Below are positions 30,457-41,116 of a DNA stretch of 64,000 nt, piece after piece (position 1 is the first letter of the stretch; each line of letters starts with the position of its first letter). The DNA is from Nageia nagi (Eukaryota; Pinophyta). A model generated the notes under the pieces. That model had not been told where the DNA came from. It saw nothing but the letters and a program-made list of their open reading frames with translations, and ran no database searches. The position numbers and the translations under genes were made by a program. The stretch covers positions 11,160,001 to 11,224,000 of the forward strand of contig JBITNC010000002.1 in the NCBI GenBank assembly GCA_050084985.1, written 5' to 3'.

Positions 30457-31640
30457 ATGGAAATGTAAATAACTTCAAAGGAAAGAAGAATATTCAAGCT
30501 AATTTTGCTATGGTGCTCTACTCCATGTCTTGCACTTTTTCATGTGATTGGATTATTGACTCTGGTTGCACTAATCACCTATGTTTCAAAAGGAAAAATT
30601 TTGAGAACTTTCACAGGTATAGAAAAGATGCAGTTGTGATAGGTGATAACTCTATCCTTGAAGTATAAGGAATTGGGAGTGTGTTGATTCATGGGAAGGT
30701 TCTTAAAAACATTCTCTATGTTCCTAAGCTTAGGATGAACCTTCTCTCCATGATTCAAGTTTCAAGGAAAGGGTACTCTTTTAAGTTCGATTCTCAATCC
30801 TAGTGCATTAAGAAAGGACTTGCCACATTGGTTAAAGGGTCAGTGAAAGATGATCTTTATGTTATGGATCAAGTTCCAAAAAAATATGTGTCTTGCTACA
30901 AAAGTATGTTATAGAGGCAATTTTTGGCACCAATGTTTAGGGAACCTTAACTACAAGACTATTCAAATCATGAAAGACCAAGGACTTGTGAAAGGTTTGC
31001 CTTCAATTTCACCTTCAATTGGTCTATGTGAGAAGTGCATCCTTGGAAAGATGTCATACATTCAAAAAAGATAAGGCAACAAGAGCATCTCAACCTCTTC
31101 AACTTGTGCATTCAGATTTGATAGGTTGGTTTCAAACTAAGTTGCTTAGGGAAGAATCTTATGTCTTGACCTTCATCGATGACTTCAATAGGATGAATTT
31201 TGGCTATCTACTTGAGCACAAGGATCAAACCTTTGAGAGTTTCAAGAATTTTAAGGTCTTAGTTGAAAATCAGACTAACCTTAAAATCAAGATGTTGAGA
31301 TTAGATAATGGAGGAGAATATGATAGTAATGGGTTCAATGTATATTGTGCTAAGTATGGAATCAAGATGCAATTTACAATTTCTTCCACTCCTTAGCAGA
31401 ACAATGTTGCTAAAAGGAAAAATAAGATAATTATGGAGATGGCTAGATGCATGTTGGGTAATCTTTCTAGTTTCTTATGGGGTGAAGCTATGAGCTCTAC
31501 TATTTACACCTTAAATAGGTATCCCATAAAAGTTATTCAGGGTAAAACTCCTTTTAAGGCATGATCAGAAAAAAAACCTAACATTTCTCACCTTAGGGTG
31601 TTTGGTTATGAAGCATTCTCCTACATTATTTCTAAGAAAA
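30457..31640 (+). pseudogene. copia-2 protease and integrase
   Basis: Protease motif DWIIDSGCTNHLCF at about 30545-30590 in a frame shifted relative to gag. Downstream are the pre-integrase segment (LYVPKLRMNLLS-like, with LCEKCILGKMS) and the integrase core with LQLVHSDLIGWF, LTFIDDFNR and MLRLDNGGEYDSNGF. The third catalytic position, normally in a VERKN motif, reads VAKRKN, Lys for Glu, after an in-frame stop in STP. Several frameshifts follow to about 31640. Not functional. Confidence 0.82.
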
Positions 31641-33019
31641 GAAAAAATTGGATAAAAGAGCTAAAAAATGCATCTTTATGGGTTATGACAATCAACATAG
31701 AGGCTATAGGCTCTACTCTCCATTCTATAAAGTAGTGTTCATTTCAAGAGATGTCAAGTTCATTGAACTTTCTAAAGAATCTATTTCTAATGAGGATGTA
31801 GATGATCTTGAGGACTCTTTAGTTGCAACTAGCTAGTTGGATATTGATGTAGATAAGTCACCTCAAGAGCAAAATTCTCCAACACAAAGGGTTATAAGGA
31901 GTATGACCTTGAACAAATCTTTATTTTCCAATATTAGCAATAAGCATGAGCCCTCATCCTTCAAAGATGCTTCAAAGCATGAGTGCTGGATGGAAGCCAT
32001 GAAAATGGAGTATGAGGTGCTTATGAAAAATAAAACTTAGGACTTGGTTCCTTATCTCAATGAGAAAAATGTGATTGGTAATAAGTAGGTCTACAAGGTC
32101 AAGTATAATTCTATTGAGGATATTGAGAAATATAAGGCAAGGTTAGTATACAAAGGTTTTGCTCAAAAATACAATGTAGATTATGAGAAAACCTTTGCTC
32201 CCATGGCAAAGATGCTTACTGTGAGAATTATCCTTACTCTTTCTACAGCTCAAGCATGGAAAGTTTTTCAACTTAACGTCAAAAGTGCATTTCTCAATAG
32301 TGACTTAGATGTGAAAATATTCATGAATCAACCAAAAGGATTTATTATGGAAGGCAAAGAGTCCTTTGTGTGCAAGCTAAAGAAGTCTTTGTATGGACTT
32401 AAGCAAGCATCTAGTGCTTGGTACAGAAAGATTTCAGGTTACTTTACAGATATTAGATTCTCCAAGTATTTTTCTAACCCTGATTTATATGTGCTCAATT
32501 AAGGAAAAGATGTGGTCTTGATTCTCTTTTATGTGGATAATCTTTTGATAACTGGGAATAATGATGAAATCATTTAAGAGTGCATATCCAAACTTAAGGC
32601 AATGTTTGAAATGATTGATCTTGGTCTCTTGCACTACTATCTTGGAATGCAAGTGTATCAATACAAGGATTGTACTTATCTTAATCAATGTAAGTATATA
32701 TCAGACATATTGCAAAAGTTTAGAATGGAGAAGTGTAGATATATTGCAATCCCAATCTCTTTTGGAATCACTATTTCTCTGAGCTTTAACTCTTATTTGG
32801 TTGATGCCACATCTTATAGGCAATTTATTAGTAGTTTTTTGTATTTGACTATTTCTAGGTCAAATATTACCTTTACAATGAATCTAATGGCATGATTCAT
32901 GCAGAAACTATATGTTGAGCACTTTAATGCTGTTAAGCAAATCTTAAGGTATGTTGCAAGGATCTTGCTCTCAAGTATTTTAAGTTTCCCTTGTTTGTTC
33001 TCTCAAGGTTCTTAGATTT
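31641..33019 (+). pseudogene. copia-2 RT and start of RNase H
   Basis: Integrase C-terminus (KCIFMGYDNQHRGYRLYSP), linker, then RT: ECWMEAMKMEYEVLMKN, KARLVYKGFAQKYNVDYEKT, FAPMAKMLTVR, VKSAFLNSDLDVKIFMNQP, KKSLYGLKQASSAWYRK, and the active-site segment LFYVDNLLITGNND, in which the second Asp of YVDD is Asn. MFEMIDLGLLHYYLGMQV and RQFISSFLYLTISR follow. At least six nonsense codons. Translation ends at 33019, where the non-autonomous element is inserted. Confidence 0.85.
33015..33019. repeat. Target site duplication of the small LTR element, left (GATTT)
   Basis: GATTT before 33020, exactly repeated at 35995-35999. Confidence 0.92.
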
Positions 33020-33119
33020 TGAAAGGAAATAGGAAAAACTTATATTGATACAATGAGACATGCCTATAAATAGGCATTTACAAGAACGAATACCCTAGCA
33101 AGCTTAACTAACTCTAACA
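33020..33119 (-). repeat. Small element 3' LTR with 127-bp internal deletion
   Basis: 100 bp; identical to the two ends of the right LTR but missing 127 bp between two ATACC direct repeats, so a slippage-type deletion. Confidence 0.9.
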
Positions 33120-35755
33120 CCCCCCTTTAAGCAAGGCTAGGAGGTAGTAGACATAAGCAAACTAGTACAATATGGGTCCCGACAACAAGGCCTGATGAGG
33201 TACCCATTAACAAAATGAATCAAGCACAAAGAAGTTGTAGAGCGACCAAAGATAACGAACATGTGCAACTGAAGAACAAAGAACCTACTACAAAAGCTGG
33301 ATCAAAGAGTCACTACTCGATCAACACAAACAAAGAGAGTCCCTCAACCTGAAATTAGGGCACAAACTTTTCTTTGAAGAGCTTGTTGATGATGCAAAAG
33401 GCACACCAAATGGTACCTAGAACCCATTAACACTGTACCAAAAATGGTACAAGGATCCATGAAGGAAGTCGATGTCGAACTCAAGAACACTGTCGAAGAA
33501 GATGGATCACCAAAACTCATTGTGCCAAGATTCAACACGATGAAGATAATACAACACGATGAAGAGGAACTGCAGAGTACGAGCAACCAAGAGAAAGGGT
33601 GTGCAAAATAAGGCACACTCGCATGAAGGTAGACAAGGTTGTGACCATGACACAACAAACCCCCCATGGCACTTTATAATTCAATGCAAGTACAATGAGC
33701 TCCAAAACAACATAAATAGAAACTAATACAAATAGAAGTCCTCCCAACTGAAACAGGAAGTAATCCCCCATGAAAGATGTTAATGACCACACAACTTAAC
33801 AAAGAACAAGTCCACTAACTACGACTGTCAAAAAATCGACGGGAGCATGAGGAATGATAATGCAGTACTAAACATCAACCAAAGTGATGTTGAACAAAAG
33901 TTCAAGACTACAATAAGGTTTGATCCTCATGATGTGTCTCCTAGGAACCTATCAAAACAAAGTTGTAAATAAAGCCCCCCCTTAAAATTTGCCTTTATAA
34001 ATTAGGCTTACAACCAATTTCATCAAAAACTATTCGAAGTCTACTCCACAATGCAAAAAACGGCACTCAAAATGAAGTCCGTTTGTAAAAGTTATGGAAT
34101 TAATTCATTTTGGAGCAAAAATTAAATTTTTAATGCCCAAAACATTAGAAAAATTTAATTAAATTTTAAATGGCAGAACTTCAAAACGTGATTATCGGTT
34201 GATGGGGAAGGCAAAATGGGTCATGCAGCTACTCAAAATGATTGGAATGGAATGAGGAACATCATGAAAGTGTCCATTCCAAAAAATGAGCCCCGATGAA
34301 AGCACAATCTTGAAAAACATGATTGTTACACAAGCTGCCCCAATTAAATTCGAAATTGCTGGGGGTTCAATTCTTCTGACCTTCACAACTTCTTCAATTG
34401 TCCTCCAAATCAAGCGAAACAAAAAGCAAAAAGGTGTAGCTCGATGATGGGTATCCAAATTTAATATCAAAATTAAATTTGGTTGACAAAAATGTGAAAA
34501 AAACATGACTGTCATTTTTATGACGTTTTTGAGGAACTGCTGATAAAAATCTTCAAGCAAATCATAAAATGATGTGGAAGAAATGAGGAATCCAGATGTG
34601 CTGATAGAATGATGATTGGACCTCAGATGCACCGGTTATGGCCCAAAAACCATCAAAAATAAAAATTACCAAAATTAAATGCCAAAAAATGATAAATAGG
34701 CAGTCCAATCAGCAAGGAAAAATTAGTCAACAGCAAAGAGGCATGCACCATGAAAGGAAATAAGTCAGCATGTCCAACCCTTAAAGAGCGGCACGAGCCC
34801 AACATGCAGCATGAAGGGAGGTCAACTAGCGACCTGCCACGGAGCGGTAAGGACAGAGCAGTGGCAGGGAACGTGAAGTAGAAGAACAGCCACGCAGGAA
34901 AAGCTAAGAAATAGGCAATCCGAGTGGAAGGGCGACGACGACCACCATCAGGCTACGCTAACCCGTGAACGACGATGTGCAGGGAACCATGCAGAAGTTG
35001 ACAGGGATAAAATGCGTGAAGTTAACGACGTGCAACGCATGACACGCAACGCATGAGGTGGATGCGCAATGCAGGAAAATGATGAAGCAGCTGTAGCCAT
35101 CGTGGGGAGGAGCAGAAGGCAATTGGAGGGCAAGCTAGCGGTGTAAGGGGGCTGACAATGAAGCAGCAGACTGGAGGGCCACCAGCAGGGTTGCACAGGA
35201 GCCGAGTGAAGGATGCACGGCCAGATCTGGTCGTATTTGCAGTCAACGGTGGTCGGTAAAAAATGCGAGGCCTATGCAATGAAGCGGTGACGCAGGGCAG
35301 CAACGACAAAGGCAGGGAGATGAGCCTCATGCAAACGTTCCCAGGCCAAAGGTGTCGGCTGTGAAAGATGTGAGAAAAAAACTCAAACGCAGGGAGTGGG
35401 GATCCTGAACCCACAGGCCGAAAAACCACTCATGCATGCAGATCCATCAAGATAAGGATGCGCGAGAGAGAACCCAACTCTGAAATCTGATGCCAACTCT
35501 GAAATTCGATGCCAAAGACTCCAAGACTGAATGCTTACAATGGTAGATCTTCAAAACAATGGAAGAGGACTACGCACATGGTGAATGACACCCACAAACT
35601 AGGCATTTTCAAGAGAGATGCCCATAAACAGGTACTACCTACCACACATCAAAAAGCAACAAAAAAAAATGGAGATGAGGGGGGGATTGGCGTAAAGAGG
35701 CCAATCCCCCTCACAGATTTGCTGATCAAATTGAGGGAGATTTAGAGGTCGACCT

Positions 35756-35767
35756 GCTCTGATACCA
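35756..35767 (-). other. Primer-binding site of the small LTR element
   Basis: Minus strand TGGTATCAGAGC directly abuts the LTR end (no spacer) and is a perfect 12-base match to the initiator Met-tRNA complement. Confidence 0.92.
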
Positions 35768-35994
35768 TGAAAGGAAATAGGAAAAACTTATATTGATACA
35801 ATGAGACATGCCTATAAATAGGCATTTACAAGAACGAATACCATGGTTTGAGCACATGGTATTGTGCACATGGTTTTACAAAACAATGGTAAACATTAAA
35901 TGATCGTAAACATTCAATGACCGTAAATATTAAATGATAACTAACTTAGGGACTCTAAAGTTAGATACCCTAGCAAGCTTAACTAACTCTAACA
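35768..35994 (-). repeat. Small element 5' LTR (full length)
   Basis: 227 bp, plus-strand ends TGAAAGG...CTCTAACA. It contains a perfect inverted repeat ATGCCTA-TAAA-TAGGCAT at about 35809-35826 that overlaps the likely TATA box, also present in the left LTR. Confidence 0.92.
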
Positions 35995-36420
35995 GATTTT
36001 GATTATAAAGGAGATAGAGATGATAGAAAATCAATATCTACGTATATTTTTAGCATTGGTTCAAGTGCTATCTCTTAGGCTTCCAAGAAGTAGCCTACTA
36101 TTTGTCTTTCCATCATAGAAGCCAAATACCGAGCCATGTTTTTTGTAATCTAGGAAGCTATTTGGCTAAGGCATCTTATGAAAAAAATTGGATATGAGCA
36201 ACCTAGCTCATCTTTGATTTTTTCAAATAATTAGTCAACTATTTCTTTGGCTAAAAATTCTGTGTTCCATCAAAGAACAAAACATGTGGAAATATAGGCC
36301 CATTTTATCAAGGAGAAGGTTCTTGATGTCATCATACACTTGGAGTATTGTCATTAACCTTAAACTCCATTGACTTGTTCACCAAGCCCCTTCTTGAAGC
36401 TCAGTTTTGTAAGATTAAAG
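35995..36420 (+). pseudogene. copia-2 RNase H, continuation after the insertion
   Basis: Resumes with DFDYKGDRDDRKSISTYIF, then SSAIS and ASKK with PTICLSIIEAKYRAMFF, EAIWLRHLMKKIGYEQPS, and FHQRTKHVEI followed by HFIKEKV. Its first five bases are the right GATTT duplication. Several stops. Confidence 0.85.
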
Positions 36421-37180
36421 ATGTTATTAGGTTGGTGAAATTGCCCTTAAGGGGGAGTGAAGTTTGAATTCTTATTTATGATGAAAACTTCACCCCTAAG
36501 AGGACTTTCTACTATATAGTGTTGATTTTATTATGCACCTTCATGGTAAGTTCGCTCTATGTGAGGAACTTGTACAAATTTTTAAAATAAAAAGATTAGC
36601 CAATCTAGCATTGTTCAGTTATCCATGTGTGAGGAACTCGTATGTGTCTTTTAACATTGTTTAGTTATCCATATGTGAGGAACTTGTATGTGCATTTTGT
36701 TTTTCTCTAATTTTTGAATGTTAATCAACACGTGTTTTATATATAGTAGGTGACTATGAGTTTTTATCCTGGCATCTTTGTGATGACTTATAGTGCACCA
36801 TTGATTATTTTTTGATAACATTGTTTGATACATCTATCCTTGTTGATATGATCATGTTGCATCTAATTGATCTTATTATCTAAGCTTCTTTTGACTTGTA
36901 GGTTCTCTTAAGATTGTAGGTTACTCACTTCAGGTGTGCAGGCTCTTGGAGACTCTTTATGACTTTCATTTGGATGATTACTTTATGTACATTGAAATTG
37001 ATTATGGTTAATGATTGTATTGTAAACCATTTATTAAGATGATAAAGTAGTGAGTCTTAAAATATATCTTGCTTACTTCGTAAATATGTAAAATATTCTC
37101 ATCTCCAATTGTATCTATTTGGAAGAGAACTCTCTTACTCTCTCTTCTTCTTCTCTTTTATTCATTCTATCCCAATATTG
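36421..37180 (+). other. Spacer between copia-2 RNase H and polypurine tract
   Basis: About 760 bp without a recognised frame. A motif TTATCCATRTGTGAGGAACT(T/C)GTATGTG is repeated near 36618 and 36665, with a related GTGAGGAACTTGTAC at about 36557. Confidence 0.5.
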
Positions 37181-37193
37181 CATTAAAAGGGAG
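37181..37193 (+). other. copia-2 polypurine tract
   Basis: CATTAAAAGGGAG ends exactly at the 3' LTR start TGTTGAAATG. Confidence 0.85.
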
Positions 37194-37695
37194 TGTTGAA
37201 ATGTATAATGCATTATTGTAAAGGTTTGTATTAATCCTCTTTGAAAATTCATTAATACTTAAAGGTATCATTAGATACCTTAAGTATTTAAGTGAATATG
37301 ATAATGTAACTTATCCTACACTCCATGTCATGAGCATGCCCCTTGGGTAAAAGGGAGTGCATGTCATGCCTTTGTACGTTAGGTAAAAAGGTGATACAAA
37401 GAGAGATTTTGGCCTATAAATAGAAGGCTCCCTCTCCCTCTTTGATATCACACACCAATTTATGGAGTAAATTTATGCTATAGGATAGTGTTCAGGAGAA
37501 AATTTTAGGAGGATTGTAAGAGTTCATATTGGTGAATGAAGTGAGATCTAGTTAGTGGATGTACTCCTAGTTGGAGGAACCACTTACATATTGTGTTATG
37601 TTGTGAGATTGCTTTATGAGTTATTTAGATGTGTTTGTGAGCTTTCAAGAGATCTTGGTTGTTTAGAAATTTTATTTTTAGTGTTAGTTCCTTCA
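37194..37695 (+). repeat. copia-2 3' LTR (TATA box present)
   Basis: 502 bp partner of 26668-27145. It contains TATAAATA at 37415-37422 in a CCTATAAATAGA context that is deleted from the 5' LTR. Confidence 0.9.
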
Positions 37696-37700
37696 AACGT
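37696..37700. repeat. Target site duplication of copia-2, right (AACGT)
   Basis: Differs from AACAT at 26663-26667 by one A-to-G transition. Confidence 0.8.
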
Positions 37701-38000
37701 GGGGGTCTAGAAGTCTCCTCAAGACTAGTGCATGTATACATATGCTCATCCATCCACCTAGGTACTAAATAGACTTTGGGATTCCCATAATTATGTATTA
37801 AGATCTCTAAGTATATTAAAATACCTATTTTACACTTGGGAGGGCGATGTCCCACTTGGGGTTCACAGTGGGGTCCAATGACCCATTAAGTATTCTATCC
37901 CAAGTATTAACTTAAAGCATAATTAAATAATAAAATATAATATGAAGGGGAATCCATTGGATTCCATAATTAATTACAATAATGCAAGGGGGATGTCACA
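37701..38000 (-). repeat. gypsy-2 3' LTR, second piece
   Basis: Resumes at GGGGGTCTAGAAGTCT and ends GGGGGATGTCACA, matching the last 300 bp of 41117-42281. Pieces of 862 and 300 bp add up to the size of the intact LTR (1165 bp). Confidence 0.9.
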
Positions 38001-38014
38001 AAGCCTCCCCTCTC
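38001..38014 (-). other. gypsy-2 polypurine tract
   Basis: Minus strand GAGAGGGGAGGCTT ends at the LTR start TGTGACATCC. Confidence 0.82.
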
Positions 38015-38327
38015 GAATTTCTTACCCTCAAGGAATGGTGGAAGGATGCAACATATTATCTTCTAAGAATTCTTCAACCTTGTAGATTGTAATTTGATAG
38101 AGTGGAATGCAACTTCAATATATCCTCTCCATGATGGAGGTCTTGTACAAAATGTGAGAGCTGTATTCTTATGCATCAACAATGCATGAAAAAAATTTGA
38201 TATGTCATGGCTATCACTCCCCATTAGGTACCACATGGTATTCTCAAGAGACATGGGGGTGTATGCATATGGAAGTCTCTGGGAGGGTGTACCTACAAAA
38301 ACCTTAAGTAAATCATAGGCGAGTATA

Positions 38328-39011
38328 AACATGTAGAGCTTTCCTCCAAATCCATGAACAATATCTCCCCAAGCTCCACATGGGATCCCAAACTTTCTCA
38401 AATTCCAATGTGAAGCCAAAAACTTCCCCATTCTCCATTTTGGGGTACCAAACTACTCTCTAGCCTAATGTCAAGTATGCCAACCTTCCTAGGTCCAATG
38501 TAGGGAGCCAACACTCCCTTAATGCAATCGTTGGGTGTCCCATCCCCTCCAAACCAGACATGGGGTGTCCAAATCCCTCCAGGATCACCATCATATACAA
38601 ACATCCCTCAACCACCCATGTGATGGGTAGTAGCTCTCCTAAATCTAATGTGGGGAACTGGAGCTTTTTTAGGCTCAACATCCCACTCCCAACCCTCTCA
38701 ATATTCCATGTGAGGGGTAGAATCTCCCTTAGGTTTAATGTTGTGTGGCAATCCTCCTCATAACTCAACATGAGATGATAAGCCTTCTTTGGGTCAAATT
38801 TGAGGTGTAAGAGCTCCCTTAAATTCATAATGGGATGGAAATCCTCCTTAAGGCTCAATGTGAGGTGTCTAGCCTTCCTAAGGCCCACAGTGTGGTGCAA
38901 GAAGCCCTCTAAGCTCAACTCCTCAAAGCTTCCTAGGATACAATATGGGGTATAGGAGCTTTCTAATGCTCCTCTCCTTCTATCAAAACTCCTCCATGTG
39001 CAATGTGGACT
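38328..39011 (-). repeat. 30-bp tandem array encoding decapeptide repeats
   Basis: About 22 diverged 30-bp units. On the minus strand they read as ten-residue repeats in one frame, open from 39047 to 38460 (195 residues) and continuing after one TAG for about four more units. Units such as HPIMNLRELL, HPMSGLEGMG, HPTIALRECW and LPTLDLGRLA share a pattern of His/Pro at 1-2, hydrophobic at 4, Leu at 6, charged at 7-8. From residue 51 to 195 the period has no indel. The N-terminal 12 residues are very basic. It sits where RT would be expected in gypsy-2. I recognise no family; it may be a minisatellite whose period happens to be a multiple of three. Confidence 0.85.
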
Positions 39012-39079
39012 CATCTTCTTCTTCCTCCTTCTTTTAGAACCACTCAATCACCTCTAATCATTTATTATTAGCCTATGAA

Positions 39080-39582
39080 AAATAATCATGAATCCCCTAT
39101 AGTGTATGGGCCTTCCTATCAATCTCGAAACTCATAGTGAGTTTTTGGTAATTAATGTGAATGTCACCCAACTTGAACAACCACTGCACTCTTAGAATAA
39201 TGTGAGGATGCCCCTTTAAGAGATAAATATATAAGTTCTTCCTCATTGTATAAGTCTACAACCTTACTCCAAACCTCTTAACAATGTGGTCCACTAGAGT
39301 GAATTTTCCATTAGCATTGGAAACTTTGAATCCTTTAGTCTTCATATTCTTCTTCTTTACAAATCCTTCATCAATGAAGTTGTGGGATGCTCCTATATTA
39401 ATCAATACCATCACATCCTTCCCACCTGCTTGCCTCACTACCTTCACTATGAAGTTATTCTTCACCCCATGTAGTGATGTGATCATACTTCCCAATGAGC
39501 CTTCCACTCTAGGTGCCTCCTGATCTAACATGTCCATGCCAAGATCTAAGTTTGAATAATCTATCTCCTCATTGAAAAACAC
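39080..39582 (-). pseudogene. gypsy-2 protease
   Basis: Retropepsin-like segment: KDVMVLINIGASHNFIDEGF at about 39415-39355, with Asn-Ile-Gly in place of the usual Asp-Ser/Thr-Gly, so the catalytic Asp is lost. KVSNANGKFTLVDHIVK follows, then after one stop VQWLFKLGDIHINYQKLTM, matching the usual GVQWL end of gypsy proteases. No RT follows. Confidence 0.78.
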
Positions 39583-39639
39583 CTCAATGTAGTGTACCTG
39601 TCCCTTATTTTGGCAATAGTTCCCTGGCTCCCAAGTCTT

Positions 39640-40250
39640 CTTGTAATAGAAGCACTCTCCTTCCTCCCTTAGCTTCCTCTAAATAGTTGCATCCAACTGG
39701 TTCATCTGAGGTTGGGAAGGGTTTGTTATTGCTAGACCCCTCTTCAACAAAATTATTTCATGTGGTTGTCCCCTTGTAACTATGCCCTCCCTTGATATAT
39801 TTCATGGTTGGCTCTAGATCATATGCATCTTGGATAACATCGTCAAGGCTCCTAAATGAGGATACCTTGGTCATTCCCTGCAACAAATCCATCAATACCT
39901 CTATGAAGAGGAATGTTAATCACTCCTCAAGAATGTGGTGAATCATGATTGTAATCTTCTAAAATTATGATACATACTCATCCACTACTCCCTGTTGTCT
40001 CAAAGATATCAAATCTCAAAAGTAATCATTCACCTTTTGATCAAACCTTTTCACCAACCATCTAGCAAACTCATCAAAAGAGGTAATGAGTGAGTAATCA
40101 TGACTAATTACTTCATGCTTCCATCATTCAAGGGCATCACCCTCAAAGTGTAATGATGTAAAGTGAATTGCATCCTCCTCCACCATATTCAAGCTTAATA
40201 TGAAGTAGGTCAATAGCTGATGTAGCCAAGTCCTAGTTTTCATCTTCTTC
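39640..40250 (-). pseudogene. gypsy-2 gag
   Basis: Frame pieces match the Retrotrans_gag fold: WLHQLLTYFMLS, then FTSLHFEGDALEWWKHEV, SFDEFARWLVKRFDQKVNDY and QGMTKVSSFRSLDDVIQDAY. A zinc knuckle region is degraded (about 39650-39700). Several stops. The segment up to the primer-binding site (40250-41100) holds gag N-terminus or leader remnants, including IQEEEHWPWMNEVPNE. Confidence 0.75.
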
Positions 40251-41103
40251 CCATCATACATCTATACCTACATTTTGTTTATCTCTTACTAAAGGTCTCT
40301 CTTATCTCCCCACAAGCTGCTTGGAGTATGTGAACCATGTGAATTGCTCCCCTTCAACCTTAGGATCTCTAGGTAGTCATTGAATTTGGCATCTCTCTTC
40401 AATATTGGATCTAAGATGGAGTATTCCCTAAAACTTTGATTCAACTCTAGTGGGCCAAGAACCCTTTTCTTCACCTCTTCTCTTGTCTTCTTGTGAATAT
40501 GGGTTTGGATGGCTTGGGGATAATGGATTATTCCCTAATATTACCAACATCCTCATTTAGGTACTTACCTAAGAGATGGTAGTACCCTATGGAGCTCGAT
40601 ATCAATGGGATCTCAAAAATGTTGGTTCTAGAAGACCCATAGATATGTGATAGGTAGAATATTAATTTCTTAAACTACTAGATCTCCTCATGTTCATATC
40701 CTAATCCTCTCTATCATCCTCCCATGGCTCTTCTCGATCTCCAACTTGCTTATGCATGGTATTTATATATTTTTGCATGGTCATGATAACTCCTATCATG
40801 CTATGGATGGATGAAATGAGCTCATTGAATCACCTCTCATCCATGGATTATTGCATCAAAGTAGGGCTTCTCCTTCTTATCATTTATTCCTCCCTCTTAA
40901 TGCTTCTTTTTCTCTTTAGAATCACCTTCATTTGGAACCTCATTCATCCATGGCCAATGTTCTTCCTCTTGGATGACCCTAGAAGTTGTATCTTTTACCT
41001 ACGAATTTTCACTCTTCCTTGCAAATGCCATCACTTTATGAATGATGGATATGGCATAATAGTGATGAACTGCAGGTATCATTCACAAGTTGGCCAAATC
41101 CAA

Positions 41104-41115
41104 GCTTCGATACCA
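41104..41115 (-). other. gypsy-2 primer-binding site
   Basis: Minus strand TGGTATCGAAGC lies 1 bp inside the 5' LTR and matches the initiator Met-tRNA complement at 10 of 12 bases. Confidence 0.85.
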
Positions 41116-41116
41116 T

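Larger units (their letters stand above)
33020..35994 (-). mobile_element. Young non-autonomous LTR element (LARD-like)
   Basis: 3-kb element inserted in copia-2 RNase H. Minus-strand polarity is given by a perfect primer-binding site TGGTATCAGAGC (35767-35756) and a polypurine tract AAAGGGGGG next to the left LTR (about 33128-33120). LTRs 33020-33119 and 35768-35994 are identical over all shared bases. The interior (33120-35755) has no gag, protease, RT or integrase motif. Its longest frames (34192-34632 and 35022-35429, minus) match nothing I recognise, and the second lies in a GC-rich patch. It must have been mobilised in trans by another element's proteins. Confidence 0.88.
26668..37695 (+). 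mobile_element. Ty1/copia element copia-2 inserted in the gypsy-2 LTR
   Basis: Plus-strand element with LTRs 26668-27145 and 37194-37695, primer-binding site, gag, protease, integrase, RT, RNase H in copia order and a polypurine tract. Flanking 5-bp duplications differ at one base. The two gypsy-2 LTR pieces abut exactly when it is removed. The RNase H is itself interrupted by the element at 33020-35994. The LTRs differ by roughly 6-7% by eye, less than those of gypsy-2. Confidence 0.9.

Noticed and set aside
30020-30478. 152-codon hydrophobic minus-strand frame
   Set aside because: It is the antisense of the Lys/Asn-rich copia-2 gag region; hydrophobicity results from the complement of AAA/AAT codons.
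34192-34632. 146-codon minus-strand frame in the small LTR element
   Set aside because: Element polarity is right, but there is no gag-like or other motif; not enough to call a gene.
35022-35429. 135-codon minus-strand frame in the small LTR element
   Set aside because: Lies in a GC-rich patch where stops are rare, overlaps other frames, shows no motif and has an Arg/Cys/Pro-rich composition typical of chance frames.
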